Shown in pieces: positions 38,463-47,158 of a stretch of DNA of 64,000 bases (positions within the stretch are counted from its first letter, which is position 1; each line of letters starts with the position of its first letter). The notes below the pieces were generated by a model. That model was not told the DNA's origin. It was given only the letters and a program-made list of their open reading frames with translations, and did no database searches. The stretch lies in assembly GCF_000766145.1 (NCBI RefSeq), contig NZ_JNFB01000039.1, positions 186,001 through 250,000 of the forward strand, written 5' to 3'. Made by a program: the position numbers and the translations under genes. This DNA comes from Paenilisteria newyorkensis. Lineage in GTDB: Bacteria; Bacillota; Bacilli; Lactobacillales; Listeriaceae.

Positions 38463-39134
38463 TTATAGTACTTCCGCAAATTTCTTCTTTTTATTCTTCA
38501 CTGGGTTTAGTTTGCGTTCGACCCAGCCAAGTAACACGTCCGCCATAACGGCCATCAGTGCGGTTGGAATCGCTCCAGCTAGAATAATCGCGGTTCCGTT
38601 TGTCGCGTTGGTTCCACGAACAATGATATCGCCGAGCCCGCCTGCACCAACGAATGTCCCGATTGCTGCTACTCCAATGGCGATGACAAGGGCGTTTCTA
38701 ATCCCCGCCATAATCACGGAAAGCGCCAGCGGTATTTCAATCATACGCAACACTTGCCATTTAGTCATTCCCATCGCTTTTCCTGATTCAAGTAGCGCAC
38801 CGTCTACATTTTGAATCCCTGTATAGGTGTTTTTCAGAATCGGTAAAATGGAATAGAGAAATAGTGAAAGGACAACTGTGTTTGTTCCGAGTCCCATCAC
38901 GAGCATCAGCATCGCGAGTAAAGCCAAAGCAGGAATCGTTTGAATCACGTTCGCGGTTTGGATGACCCAGCCCGCTAATTTCTTCTTGCGAGCGATATAA
39001 ATCCCGAGTGGAATCGCCACAATCGCTGCAAAAATAACGCCGTAAGCACTCATCAAGAAATGCCGCCAGAATGCTTCCATCACGTATGTTGCGTTGGTTT
39101 GATAATAGTCAATGAGTTGTGAAAATGTATCCAT
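38463..39134 (-). CDS. opuCD: Glycine betaine/carnitine/choline ABC transporter permease OpuCD
   Basis: A 223-aa inner-membrane permease of the OpuC/ProW type with about six hydrophobic segments. The EAA-like loop is SGKAMGMTKWQVLRMIEIPLA and the C-terminal GLGDIIVRG is typical. It is the last gene of opuCA-CB-CC-CD, 16 bases after opuCC. The complex imports compatible solutes during osmotic and cold stress. Confidence 0.93.
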   Translation of the reverse strand: MDTFSQLIDYYQTNATYVMEAFWRHFLMSAYGVIFAAIVAIPLGIYIARKKKLAGWVIQTANVIQTIPALALLAMLMLVMGLGTNTVVLSLFLYSILPILKNTYTGIQNVDGALLESGKAMGMTKWQVLRMIEIPLALSVIMAGIRNALVIAIGVAAIGTFVGAGGLGDIIVRGTNATNGTAIILAGAIPTALMAVMADVLLGWVERKLNPVKNKKKKFAEVL

Positions 39135-39149
39135 TTTGTCGACACCTCC

Positions 39150-40070
39150 TTATTTATCTTCAAAGTAATTATGTTTTTTTAGAAATTCTTCTGCAACGAT
39201 CGACGGTTCTTTTAATTCGCCATCTGCTTGGTAGTTCAGTTTTTGCATTTCTTCCGTGGAAATCGTGCCAACCAATTTGTTAATCGTTGTTTTCAGCTCT
39301 GGATGTTCTTTTAAAATAGCATCTGTAGCCATTGGTGAAGCATCGTACGGCGGGAAGAAGTGCTTATCATCTTCTAATACAACCAAATTATACGTCGGAA
39401 TTCGGCCGTCTGTCGAGTAACCTAGCGCGACGTCCATCTGATTGTTTTTCAAAGCCGTGTAAATCAAGCCAATCTGCATCGGGAAAATTTTCTTGAATGT
39501 GATGTCATAGTCTTTGGAAAACGCTTTGTAACCGTCACCGGCACGCTCCATCCACGAGTTATCGACACCCGCAACAAGCTGATCTTCTACCGCGCGCATA
39601 TCGCTAATCGTCTTTAAATTGTATTTCTTCGCGGTATCTTGACGCACCATAAAGGCATACGTATTCGCAAAACCATACGAATCAAACCAATATTGATCGA
39701 AGCGCTCGGAAAAACCTTTTTGCACGGCTTTCAGTGCTTTTTCAGGATCTTTTAGCGGCTCTTCGCCAAGCGGACCTACCAAATCAGTCCCCGTGTAACG
39801 CGTTGCCGAGATATCAATATCGCCATTTACCATCGCTTGGTGTTGCACGACGGAAGAACCGAGATTGTTTACCATTTCAACTTTTAAATCTGTATCGTGT
39901 TCAATCATTTGTTTTACGATATTACCTACTATCTGTGATTCTGTTGTAGACATAGTCCCAATTTTAATCGTGCCATCTGTGCTACCGCCAAGTCCTGGCA
40001 AGGCACACGCCGATAAAAGAGATACGCCAAGCAGGATGACAGTAGCAAGTTTGAGTCTTTTTTTCATCAT
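39150..40070 (-). CDS. opuCC: Osmolyte ABC transporter substrate-binding lipoprotein OpuCC
   Basis: A 306-aa lipoprotein. The signal peptide ends in the lipobox LLSAC, with Cys as the lipidated residue. The mature protein is an OpuAC/ProX-type binding domain (GTMSTTESQIVGNIVKQMIE, YTGTDL, DVALGYSTDGRIPTYNLVVL). It captures carnitine, betaine or choline outside the cell. It lies between the two permease genes, in the standard order. Confidence 0.94.
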   Translation of the reverse strand: MMKKRLKLATVILLGVSLLSACALPGLGGSTDGTIKIGTMSTTESQIVGNIVKQMIEHDTDLKVEMVNNLGSSVVQHQAMVNGDIDISATRYTGTDLVGPLGEEPLKDPEKALKAVQKGFSERFDQYWFDSYGFANTYAFMVRQDTAKKYNLKTISDMRAVEDQLVAGVDNSWMERAGDGYKAFSKDYDITFKKIFPMQIGLIYTALKNNQMDVALGYSTDGRIPTYNLVVLEDDKHFFPPYDASPMATDAILKEHPELKTTINKLVGTISTEEMQKLNYQADGELKEPSIVAEEFLKKHNYFEDK

Positions 40071-40085
40071 TTTTTACTGTCCCTC

Positions 40086-40739
40086 CTACATATTCTCTTT
40101 TGCAGCACGAATTGCTTTTGGTGTAATCCGAACTTCTAATTTGCCTAGGAAAAATTCGACTAACAGCGCCAAAATCGTAACCGGAATCGCGCCGCCGAGA
40201 ATTAAATCTGGACGATATAAGTTCAATCCGTTAAAGATAAAGTCACCGAGCCCGCCTGCACCAATGTATGAGGCAAGTGTTGCCCAAGCAATGATGTATA
40301 CGGCGGATAAACGAATACCTGCCATAATGACGGAAATCGAGTTAGGAAGTTCGACATTTTTGACGAGTTGCCAAGATGTCATCCCCATGCCACGTCCCGA
40401 TTCAATCAAATTTTTGTCCACGCCACGAACACCGATAAACGTGTTTCGCATGATTGGCAGCACCGAATAAATGAATAGCGCCACAATCGCTGGTATTTTA
40501 CCGACGCCTAGAATTGGAATAATAAAAGCCAAGATTGCAAGCGACGGCACTGTTTGTAACACACTAACAATCCCGATTACAAAATTAGCGATTTTTGGCG
40601 AGCGTGTTAACAAAATGCCCACCGGTACAGCCACAACAATCCCCAAAATTACCGCAGATAGCGAAATATAGAGATGTTCCCACGTTTTTACTAGCAGGTC
40701 ATGGCCGTTGTCTTGGAAAAATTGCGTTATCGCGTCCAT
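40086..40739 (-). CDS. opuCB: Osmolyte ABC transporter permease OpuCB
   Basis: A 217-aa permease paralogous to OpuCD, with about five to six TM segments. The coupling loop reads [19 protein letters not shown], and [17 protein letters not shown] is the conserved C-terminal segment. It is 18 bases downstream of opuCA and forms a heterodimer with OpuCD. Confidence 0.93.
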   Translation of the reverse strand: MDAITQFFQDNGHDLLVKTWEHLYISLSAVILGIVVAVPVGILLTRSPKIANFVIGIVSVLQTVPSLAILAFIIPILGVGKIPAIVALFIYSVLPIMRNTFIGVRGVDKNLIESGRGMGMTSWQLVKNVELPNSISVIMAGIRLSAVYIIAWATLASYIGAGGLGDFIFNGLNLYRPDLILGGAIPVTILALLVEFFLGKLEVRITPKAIRAAKENM

Positions 40740-40757
40740 TAAAAATAACCTCCTATT

Positions 40758-41942
40758 TTATTCGTGTACTTCTTCTTTTTCAAGCTCTTTCGTCACTTCG
40801 GCATGTTCCGCCGCAGCTTCTTCTAAATCGCCCCAAATGGAATCATAAACAATATCCACAAGGCTTGCGCGCGTCACAATCCCAACTAAGCGGTTTTTCT
40901 CATCCACAACCGGGACATACTTGAACCCGCGTTTTAAAATACGTTGCATCGTGTCGCGTAATAGCGCATCTTTTCGAACGTAGAAAACATTTTTATCCAA
41001 AATATCAACAACCGATGTCGCAGTTCGGCGATTATGCTCGATAGCTTCCACATCAATAATCCCTTTCAACACGTTCTGATCATCCGTCACAAGTAGCGTA
41101 TCCACACGGCGTTCCTTCATCAGTTGAATCGCCGCTTGCAGTGATTTGTCCGCCGTAATCGAAACAGGCGTATTATTCATGATTTGCTCTACATTCGTCA
41201 CGTTCGGACGCGCCTCAATCAAGCGATCTTTCCCAATAAAGTCTTCCACAAATTTATCAGCCGGATTTCGCAAAATCTCATCTGGCGTATCAAATTGAAC
41301 GATTTCGCCACCGCGCATAATCACAATCCGATCCGCAAGTTTGATAGCCTCATCCATATCATGCGTAACAAAAATAATCGTTTTTCCAAGCTCCCGTTGC
41401 AAATTCTTGAATTCCTCTTGCAACGAATCACGCGTAATTGGATCAAGCGCACCAAAAGGCTCATCCATCAAAATCAAATTCTGTTCCGCAGCAAGCGCAC
41501 GAAGCACACCAATCCGTTGCTGCTGACCACCACTTAACTCATATGGATAGCGGTCTAAGTACTCTTCAGGCAAATCGACCAATTTGATCAATTCCAGTGC
41601 CCGTTCATTTTTCTTCTCTTCCGACCATTTTAAAAGTTTCGGAACGAGTACAATATTTTCACGAATCGTCATATGTGGCATCAAGCCAATTTGCTGAATC
41701 ACATACCCAATCGACCGACGCAATTTCACCGGATCTTCCTTCATAATATCCTTATCGTTAATAAAAATTTGGCCATTAGTCGGCTCAATTAAGCGGTTAA
41801 TCATCTTCATCGTTGTTGTCTTCCCGCAACCACTTGGCCCGATAAAACAAATAAATTCGCCACGATCAATATCTAAGTTCAGATCATTGACCGCCGTTTT
41901 ACCGCCCTTGTAAATTTTTGAAACATGCTCAAATCTTAGCAA
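40758..41942 (-). CDS. opuCA: Osmolyte ABC transporter ATPase OpuCA with CBS domains
   Basis: A 394-aa ABC ATPase with tandem C-terminal CBS domains (about 255-375). Walker A GPSGCGKTTT, signature LSGGQQQR, Walker B LILMDEPFGALD and H-loop FVTHDMDEA are intact. I chose TTG 41942, which gives the MLRFEHVSK N-terminus matching B. subtilis OpuCA and lies eight bases after GGAGG; the upstream GTG at 41951 abuts that site. The CBS pair is the module that senses ionic strength or c-di-AMP in this transporter family. Confidence 0.95.
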   Translation of the reverse strand: MLRFEHVSKIYKGGKTAVNDLNLDIDRGEFICFIGPSGCGKTTTMKMINRLIEPTNGQIFINDKDIMKEDPVKLRRSIGYVIQQIGLMPHMTIRENIVLVPKLLKWSEEKKNERALELIKLVDLPEEYLDRYPYELSGGQQQRIGVLRALAAEQNLILMDEPFGALDPITRDSLQEEFKNLQRELGKTIIFVTHDMDEAIKLADRIVIMRGGEIVQFDTPDEILRNPADKFVEDFIGKDRLIEARPNVTNVEQIMNNTPVSITADKSLQAAIQLMKERRVDTLLVTDDQNVLKGIIDVEAIEHNRRTATSVVDILDKNVFYVRKDALLRDTMQRILKRGFKYVPVVDEKNRLVGIVTRASLVDIVYDSIWGDLEEAAAEHAEVTKELEKEEVHE

Positions 41943-42026
41943 TCTAGACACCTCCGAGTTTATTAGCTAGCATAATCGCTAGTGTGAAGCTTTGAATCAA
42001 CGACCCCTTTGACCCACGACGTATGT

Positions 42027-42052
42027 ATTCCCATCTCAGTCTATAACGAAAC
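42027..42052 (-). promoter_or_regulatory. SigB-like promoter of opuC
   Basis: On the minus strand, GTTTCG, 14-bp spacer, GGGAAT, matching the general-stress SigB consensus GTTT-N14-17-GGGWAT. It lies about 85 bp upstream of the opuCA start. SigB control of opuC is established in L. monocytogenes. Confidence 0.7.
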
Positions 42053-42269
42053 ATTTCATAGAGCAAGAAAATACGATGGAAAAACTTATCAATAAAAAGA
42101 AATAAAAGCTGGGAATTAGCGCTTCTCAACTTTTAACTGGTTGTATAATCAGAACACAGTTACAGCGAGTAAGAAATCAAAACGTTGATCCTATTCCAAA
42201 TAACACAGCCCTTTCTAAACCCCATTATAACGTAACCAAAATCAAAAAGCGAACGCCCACGCCTCATAT

Positions 42270-42320
42270 GTGCCTATTCAGATAGAAAAAAGCTCCACCA
42301 AATGCACTACTCATAGGCAC
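42270..42320 (-). terminator. Hairpin downstream of thiW
   Basis: GTGCCTAT / ATAGGCAC with a 35-base loop. No strong U-run, so it is a weak terminator candidate. Confidence 0.45.
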
Positions 42321-42380
42321 TTAGGGAACTTTTAAAATTTCTTATAAAAAACAAGATTTACATGTTGAAATGAAGGCATT

Positions 42381-42878
42381 TTAGTCGAATAATGACCGAT
42401 TCGTGAGTTTCAATCGAGTATCCATTTTCCTGAGAATAGCAAAGCCAATCAGCGCTCCAATGAGAGAACTCAGGAAGAAAGACGGAATAAACACCCAGAT
42501 TGTCATTTGCTGTGTCAGAAATAATCGAGCAATCGGATAACATATCAAAGCACCGAGAATCCCCGTTCCGACAATTTCGCCGACAGCAGCCAGCCAAAAC
42601 TTTTTCGTATATTTGTAGAGCATCCCCGCGCACAACGCACCAACCATACTCCCAGGAAATGCAAACACTGTGCCTGTTCCGAATAGATTACGCAGTACAG
42701 AGGTGCCAAACGCTTGCGCCACAGCATATCCAGGTCCAAGTATCACGGCGCTAACCAAGTTTACCAAATGCTGCACGGGAGCAATTTTTGCAAAGCCGAC
42801 TGGCACAAAAATAAAACTACTTCCGACAAAAGAAATCGCAATAAGCATCGCCGTATAAAGCCATTTTTTTAGCACCAT
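42381..42878 (-). CDS. thiW: ThiW-type thiamine-precursor ECF transporter S component
   Basis: A 165-aa membrane protein with five to six hydrophobic segments. GFAKIAPVQHLVNLVSAVILGPGYA and FPGSMVGALCAGMLY are typical of the ThiW family, the hydroxyethylthiazole-side S component of energy-coupling factor transporters. It begins two bases after thiT and is therefore under the same TPP riboswitch. It needs the EcfAA'T module, which is encoded elsewhere. Confidence 0.88.
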   Translation of the reverse strand: MVLKKWLYTAMLIAISFVGSSFIFVPVGFAKIAPVQHLVNLVSAVILGPGYAVAQAFGTSVLRNLFGTGTVFAFPGSMVGALCAGMLYKYTKKFWLAAVGEIVGTGILGALICYPIARLFLTQQMTIWVFIPSFFLSSLIGALIGFAILRKMDTRLKLTNRSLFD

Positions 42879-42880
42879 GA

Positions 42881-43441
42881 TTATTTAGGTAAAAACAGCT
42901 TCGGTGAGATTTTCATCAGGATGGAAACAATGATTCCTGCCACGATAATCGTTGCGATACAACTCGCACCATTCATCACGATTGAGAACAATTGCGCGGA
43001 CCAACCTTTGAAAGCATAAGCTCCCCAAAACAAGACACCCGCAAGATAATGCCAGAAATAACGGGCCACGCCGCCAATAACCATCGTTCCCCAAGCCCAG
43101 CCAATCGCTTTGCCTAACTTCTCCTCTTTCAGATAACCACGAACTTGTACCGCAAAAACACCAGCAAAAGCAATAAACGCAAACGCTACAATATACTCTA
43201 GAAATCCTTGCAGCGGACTCAAAATATAGGCTTTCCCTGTCACAAAATGAAGCAACCCCCACAATAATCCAGAAAAACCAGCAGCCCAAAAGCCACGTCT
43301 AATCGCAATGATATACATCGGAATCATACCAAGAGATATCGAAAAAGATGATCCAATATCAAGCGGAATAAAACTGAGGACCATTGCTAGTGCTGCAAAT
43401 ATAGCACATTCTAACATCGTCAATAATCGCGTATTACGCAT
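42881..43441 (-). CDS. thiT: Thiamine ECF transporter S component ThiT
   Basis: A 186-aa membrane protein with six hydrophobic segments. The thiamine-binding motif region includes IALRRGFWAG-like IAIRRGFWAAGFSGLLWG, LEYIVAFAFIAFAGVF and the W residues of GVARYFWHYLAGVLFWGAYA. The start is ATG 43441 behind GAGAGGGG. Transcription passes through the TPP riboswitch at 43533-43623. Confidence 0.93.
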   Translation of the reverse strand: MRNTRLLTMLECAIFAALAMVLSFIPLDIGSSFSISLGMIPMYIIAIRRGFWAAGFSGLLWGLLHFVTGKAYILSPLQGFLEYIVAFAFIAFAGVFAVQVRGYLKEEKLGKAIGWAWGTMVIGGVARYFWHYLAGVLFWGAYAFKGWSAQLFSIVMNGASCIATIIVAGIIVSILMKISPKLFLPK

Positions 43442-43448
43442 AAAAAAT

Positions 43449-43494
43449 ACCCCTCTCTTTTTTTGGTAAAAAACGTACCGCAGAAGAAAGGAGT
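43449..43494 (-). promoter_or_regulatory. Expression platform of the TPP riboswitch (SD sequestration stem)
   Basis: On the minus strand, ACTCCTTTCTTCT (43494-43482) can pair with AAAAGAGAGGGGT (43461-43449) at 12 of 13 positions, counting G-U pairs. The latter contains the thiT Shine-Dalgarno. No terminator with a U-run is seen, so control is probably translational. Confidence 0.55.
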
Positions 43495-43532
43495 CATATC
43501 GTCAAATTATGTATCAGATACCACTTCATTCG

Positions 43533-43623
43533 CCACAATCCCTACGCTCGTATTAACGAACAGGTTCAAAGGGTCAGAATCCTAAAAATCAGGAATCAAT
43601 CTCAGCCAAGGCCCCCCCTGTGG
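43533..43623 (-). ncRNA. TPP riboswitch (THI element)
   Basis: On the minus strand the conserved blocks are in order: CCACAGGGGGGGCC, GGCTGAGAT, the P3 stem, ACCCTTTGAACCTG, then a stem TTCGTTAATACGA and GCGTAGGG, closing with the P1 strand TTGTGG. This matches the thiamine pyrophosphate aptamer. It controls thiT-thiW. Confidence 0.93.
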
Positions 43624-43654
43624 TAACGTCTCGAGATAGTTGCTTACTCGATAT

Positions 43655-43786
43655 AAATCGGCGACAAGCATTCGCATTCTGGTAGTTTCGCGGACTTCCG
43701 GTTCTCACATACACCAGTATGCTCCGCTTCCGGCTTCCTCGAAACTACCAGAATACAAACGCTTTCGCTCGATTTGTGTAAAGCGA
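43655..43786. repeat. Large palindromic element, repeat C copy 2
   Basis: A nested hairpin. The perfect 15-bp arms ATTCTGGTAGTTTCG and CGAAACTACCAGAAT enclose inner CATAC/GTATG and TTCCGG elements. The outer blocks (AAATCGGCGACAAGC on the left and AATACAAACGCTTTCGCTC on the right) recur in inverted orientation at 60.7-61.0 kb. Confidence 0.75.
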
Positions 43787-43860
43787 TATTTAGAACCTAT
43801 CCCAAAACAAAAGAAAGATTCCCAATCTATCGTTCAAAGAGTATAACAACTATCAAATAT

Positions 43861-43920
43861 CCAAATAAACCAGCCAAGTTTTGTAATCTCGGCGACTTAT
43901 TTGTTTATCTGGTTTTATTA
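43861..43920 (+). terminator. Terminator-like hairpin upstream of the ABC-F gene
   Basis: CCAAATAAAC / GTTTATCTGG (one mismatch) with a 32-base loop followed by TTTTATTA. It could end read-through from the left, or be an attenuator in the ABC-F leader. Confidence 0.5.
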
Positions 43921-44055
43921 TAACAGCAATTTTTAGAAAGTCCAGCCCCCTGCTCTTTCATTGCGTGCTCATTCATGATAGAATAGGAGTAATTGCGTTT
44001 TTGGCATTCAATATGAAAATTTCAGTTGAAAACGCGCGAATTTGGGAGGACGAAA

Positions 44056-45657
44056 ATGTTAACTGTAAATAATGTATCTTTACGTTTTGGCGATAAAAAA
44101 TTATTTGAAGATGTTTCGATTAAATTTACACCTGGGAATTGTTACGGCTTGATTGGTGCGAACGGCGCTGGTAAATCTACTTTCTTAAAAGTACTTTCTG
44201 GTGAGCTGGATTCACAAAGTGGTAATGTGCATATCCCTGCTGGCGAACGCTTGACTGTTTTGAAGCAAGATCATTTCCAATATGATGAAGAAGTTGTTCT
44301 AAAAACAGTTATTCGTGGACATGAGCAATTGTTCAAAATCATGGAAGAAAAAGACGCGATTTATTCTAAAGAAGATTTCAGTGATGCGGATGGTATTCGT
44401 GCGGCAGAACTTGAAGGTGAATTTGCAGAGCTTGACGGTTGGGACGCAGAGCCAGAAGCAGCTGTTTTGCTTAGTGGTCTTGGTATTACGACCGATTTAC
44501 ATGATAAATTAATGAAAGACCTTACGGGTGGCGACAAAGTGAAAGTTTTGCTAGCACAAGCGCTGTTTGGCAAACCTGACATCTTGCTTCTCGATGAGCC
44601 TACCAACCATCTGGACATCAAAGCGATCCATTGGTTAGAAGAGTTCTTAATCAACTTTGAGAATACCGTTATCGTTGTTTCCCATGACCGTCACTTCTTA
44701 AATAAAGTTTGTACGCATATTGCCGATCTTGATTTCAGCAAAATTAAGCTGTATGTTGGTAACTATGATTTCTGGTATGAATCTAGCCAATTAGCGCAAA
44801 CAATGATGGGCGACCGCAACAAGAAGAAAGAGGAGAAAATCAAGGAATTGGAAGCCTTTATCGCACGTTTCTCGGCCAACGCTTCGAAATCTAAACAAGC
44901 AACCAGCCGTAAGAAAATGCTCGATAAAATCACGCTTGAGGACATCCAACCTTCGAGCCGTCGCTATCCGTTCGTACAATTCAATCCTGACCGCGAAGTT
45001 GGGAATGATCTCCTTACTGTAACGAATCTTTCTAAGACGATTGATGGCGTGAAAGTGCTTGATAACGTTAGCTTTATCATCAATCGTAATGACAAAGTTG
45101 CCCTTGTTGGTGACGATGAAGTTGCAAAAACAGTATTTTTCCAAATCCTTGCTGGCGAAATGGAACCAGATGAAGGCGAATATAAATGGGGCGTAACAAC
45201 AACACAAAGCTACTTCCCGAAAGATAACTCGGAATTTTTCGAGGAAAACGATCTAAACCTTGTAGAATGGTTACGTCAATATTCTCCACAAGACGATAGT
45301 GAAGCCTTCCTTCGCGGTTTCCTTGGCCGTATGCTATTTAGTGGCGACGAAGTGTTGAAGAAAGTTCGCGTTCTTTCCGGTGGTGAGAAAGTTCGTTGTA
45401 TGCTATCGAAAAACATGCTTTCTGGCGCAAACGTACTATTGATGGACGAACCTACCAACCATTTAGACTTAGAATCCATTACAGCGCTAAATAACGGCAT
45501 GATTCAATTTAAAGGCGCGATGATTTTCGCATCACATGATCATCAGTTCTTACAAAGTGTCGCGACTCGTATCGTCAACCTTTCGAAAGATCAGTTCTAC
45601 AATAAAGAAATTTCATATGATGAGTATCTTGCGGAAGCATTGAATGTAACCGAGTAA
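44056..45657 (+). CDS. ABC-F family ATPase, YkpA/YbiT-like
   Basis: A 533-aa soluble protein with two ABC domains and no TM. Domain 1: Walker A GANGAGKST, signature LTGGDKVKV, Walker B ILLLDEPTNHLD. Domain 2: degenerate Walker A GDDEVAKT, signature LSGGEKVRC, Walker B VLLMDEPTNHLD. The linker is charged (about 250-290). The altered second P-loop is typical of the YkpA/YbiT subfamily. ABC-F proteins bind the ribosomal E site to relieve stalling or affect translation. ATG 44056 follows GGGAGGA; the ATG at 44026 is upstream of that site. Confidence 0.93.
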   Translation: MLTVNNVSLRFGDKKLFEDVSIKFTPGNCYGLIGANGAGKSTFLKVLSGELDSQSGNVHIPAGERLTVLKQDHFQYDEEVVLKTVIRGHEQLFKIMEEKDAIYSKEDFSDADGIRAAELEGEFAELDGWDAEPEAAVLLSGLGITTDLHDKLMKDLTGGDKVKVLLAQALFGKPDILLLDEPTNHLDIKAIHWLEEFLINFENTVIVVSHDRHFLNKVCTHIADLDFSKIKLYVGNYDFWYESSQLAQTMMGDRNKKKEEKIKELEAFIARFSANASKSKQATSRKKMLDKITLEDIQPSSRRYPFVQFNPDREVGNDLLTVTNLSKTIDGVKVLDNVSFIINRNDKVALVGDDEVAKTVFFQILAGEMEPDEGEYKWGVTTTQSYFPKDNSEFFEENDLNLVEWLRQYSPQDDSEAFLRGFLGRMLFSGDEVLKKVRVLSGGEKVRCMLSKNMLSGANVLLMDEPTNHLDLESITALNNGMIQFKGAMIFASHDHQFLQSVATRIVNLSKDQFYNKEISYDEYLAEALNVTE

Positions 45658-45669
45658 GCTATACGTTTA

Positions 45670-45713
45670 AAAAGCAGTAGAATGGCCTCTAAGTTGGCTG
45701 TTCTACTGCTTTT
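45670..45713. terminator. Bidirectional terminator between ABC-F and GNAT genes
   Basis: AAAAGCAGTAGAA / TTCTACTGCTTTT, a perfect 13-bp stem with A/T runs on both sides. Confidence 0.88.
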
Positions 45714-46213
45714 GTGTTTCTGCTCATGATATACGTATCGTAATAATTTCCATCTGATAACTTCTTATCCGCTTTCAGACAGCCTTCGATTTCAAAGCCG
45801 AATTTTGTGTAGATATCTATGGCTTTACGGTTCGTTTCGAGGACTGTGAGCGTGATTTTTCGGATTTCATTTTCATCCGCCCAATGTATTGATTTTCTGA
45901 GTAATTCCGAGCCTAAGCCTTGACCCCAATGATTTTTTAGCACAGCCACTCCGAACGTTACTTTATGCTTGGAACGTTTAAGGTCAGTCCCTTCACACCT
46001 TGAAAAACCGACAAGTTCTCCTGCTCGTTCTGCTACTAAAAACAAGTTGGTTGGCGCGACCGTGTCCACTTGTATTATTTCTCGAAAACCGGCTTCATCA
46101 ATGATACCCTCGCCTTGTTCCCTATCTAGATTTTCCGTTTCTCCGTCAATTTGTAACCGAATTTTAGCTAATTCTGCTGCGTCTCCTATTTCAGCTAACC
46201 GAACTGTATACAT
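45689..46213 (-). CDS. GNAT family N-acetyltransferase
   Basis: A 174-aa GNAT protein. The acetyl-CoA loop reads NHWGQGLGSELL, and NRKAIDIYTKFGFEIEG is motif B, as in RimJ/RimL or spermidine acetyltransferase-like proteins. The substrate is unknown. ATG 46213 follows GGGAGG. Its 3' end overlaps the terminator stem shared with the ABC-F gene. Confidence 0.9.
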   Translation of the reverse strand: MYTVRLAEIGDAAELAKIRLQIDGETENLDREQGEGIIDEAGFREIIQVDTVAPTNLFLVAERAGELVGFSRCEGTDLKRSKHKVTFGVAVLKNHWGQGLGSELLRKSIHWADENEIRKITLTVLETNRKAIDIYTKFGFEIEGCLKADKKLSDGNYYDTYIMSRNTKAVEQPT

Positions 46214-46237
46214 CGAGTTTCCTCCCCGAGACAAAAA

Positions 46238-46274
46238 AGCACTTTCCACCAGGTTTCCCAGATAAGAAAGCGCT
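46238..46274 (-). terminator. Terminator of the membrane protein gene at 46280
   Basis: On the minus strand, AGCGCTTTC pairs with GAAAGTGCT and is followed by TTTTTTGTC. Confidence 0.65.
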
Positions 46275-46279
46275 ATTTG

Positions 46280-46930
46280 CTATTTTTTCAAATTAATTCG
46301 TCCTGTATCACTTTTGAGTAACTTATCCTTGTTGTACGTCGACCATGAAAATTCGAACCATTCAATGTCCGATACCTTGTCCAATTTATCTAACGGAAAC
46401 ACGATGGTGCCTTTAATTGTAGCTCCAGGCTTCATTTTGCCATCTATAAGATCTGATAGAATAATATCAGCCGCTAATTGCTGACCGTTGACTGTCGTTA
46501 ATTCGCCTTGTAACGGATAGCTTAGCAGTTCATTTTTTGTGTTGTTTTTGATTTCAATGGCGATCGTTAATGTACCCGGCATATCTTTGTCTTCCATTGT
46601 CGAGTGAACCACTTTTTTCTCGACGGCGACCGTTGAAATTTTCTTATCCATACCGTCAGCATTGTTGTGCCAGTTCACGTTGTATGTTTCTTTTCCCTCT
46701 GATTTCGTGTTGCCATTCTTGCTGTCAGAGGAATACGTTGCGACTTGTTGCTGCAGCTTAGTATAGTTACCGAATGAGATAAATATGCCGATAATGGAAG
46801 CGATAATAATAAGACTCGCGCCACTCACGACGTAAATTCCAATTTTGCGTTTAGATTGGGCGAATAGCATGATGAGTCCAACGATGAACGCTAGAAATGC
46901 AAAACCCAGTAATGTTAACCAAATGGCCAT
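46280..46930 (-). CDS. Membrane protein with extracellular Ig-like (DUF4352-type) domain
   Basis: A 216-aa protein with two TM segments (about 5-23 and 32-54). A Ser/Asn/Lys-rich linker and a beta-rich domain follow (GTLTIAIEIKNNTKNELLSY, then GATIKGTIVFPLDKL), resembling DUF4352/telokin-like domains. Many such proteins are found with two-TM anchors and have no known function. The upstream region carries repeat A copies. It is transcribed alone, with a terminator downstream. Confidence 0.75.
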   Translation of the reverse strand: MAIWLTLLGFAFLAFIVGLIMLFAQSKRKIGIYVVSGASLIIIASIIGIFISFGNYTKLQQQVATYSSDSKNGNTKSEGKETYNVNWHNNADGMDKKISTVAVEKKVVHSTMEDKDMPGTLTIAIEIKNNTKNELLSYPLQGELTTVNGQQLAADIILSDLIDGKMKPGATIKGTIVFPLDKLDKVSDIEWFEFSWSTYNKDKLLKSDTGRINLKK

Positions 46931-46975
46931 GTTTTAACTCTCCTTGCTTGATTGTTATTCTTGTACTATAACATA

Positions 46976-47047
46976 TGTTGAAGCTCTTATAAAGCATCTT
47001 TTACTGCATGAGAGCGCAGCGAGCAGGTAATCCTTCAGTAGCTCTTA
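46976..47047. repeat. Repeat A, copy 2 (18-nt internal deletion)
   Basis: Matches copy 1 at both ends (TGTTG...GCTCTTA and GCATGAGA-CGCAG-GAGCAGGTAATCC) but lacks 18 nt, including the block with AGAGCCTC. The terminal GCTCTTA is at the same time the start of another truncated unit running to about 47073. Confidence 0.7.
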
Positions 47048-47097
47048 TAAAGCATACTCCGCCGAATTTAGTCTTTGCAGGATATTTATTCATGGAA

Positions 47098-47145
47098 AAC
47101 GTCGCTTTAGCTCCTTGGAATTTGGAGTTAAAGCGACGTTTTTTT
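47098..47145 (+). terminator. Strong intrinsic terminator in the repeat region
   Basis: AACGTCGCTTTAGCTCC / GGAGTTAAAGCGACGTT with one mismatch, followed by TTTTTTTG. The orientation is plus, but no plus-strand gene precedes it. It could end a noncoding transcript or protect against read-through. Confidence 0.75.
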
Positions 47146-47158
47146 GTTGTGGGTGTTA

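Larger units (their letters stand above)
41943..42380. other. opuC promoter region and thiW 3' region
   Basis: About 440 bp without a gene. It holds the SigB-like promoter (42027-42052), a possible minus-strand -10 TATAAT at 42224-42229 with no good -35, and the thiW-side hairpin at 42270-42320. No other structure was recognised. Confidence 0.6.
43624..44055. other. Intergenic region with repeat C copy 2 and a hairpin before the ABC-F gene
   Basis: About 430 bp without a gene. It contains the large palindrome at 43655-43786 and the hairpin at 43861-43912. A -10-like TAGAAT at 43979 lacks a -35. I see no ORF. Confidence 0.6.

Noticed and set aside
42358-42633. Minus-strand ORF of 91 codons overlapping thiW
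   Set aside because: Out of frame with thiW and poorly hydrophobic; thiW explains the region.
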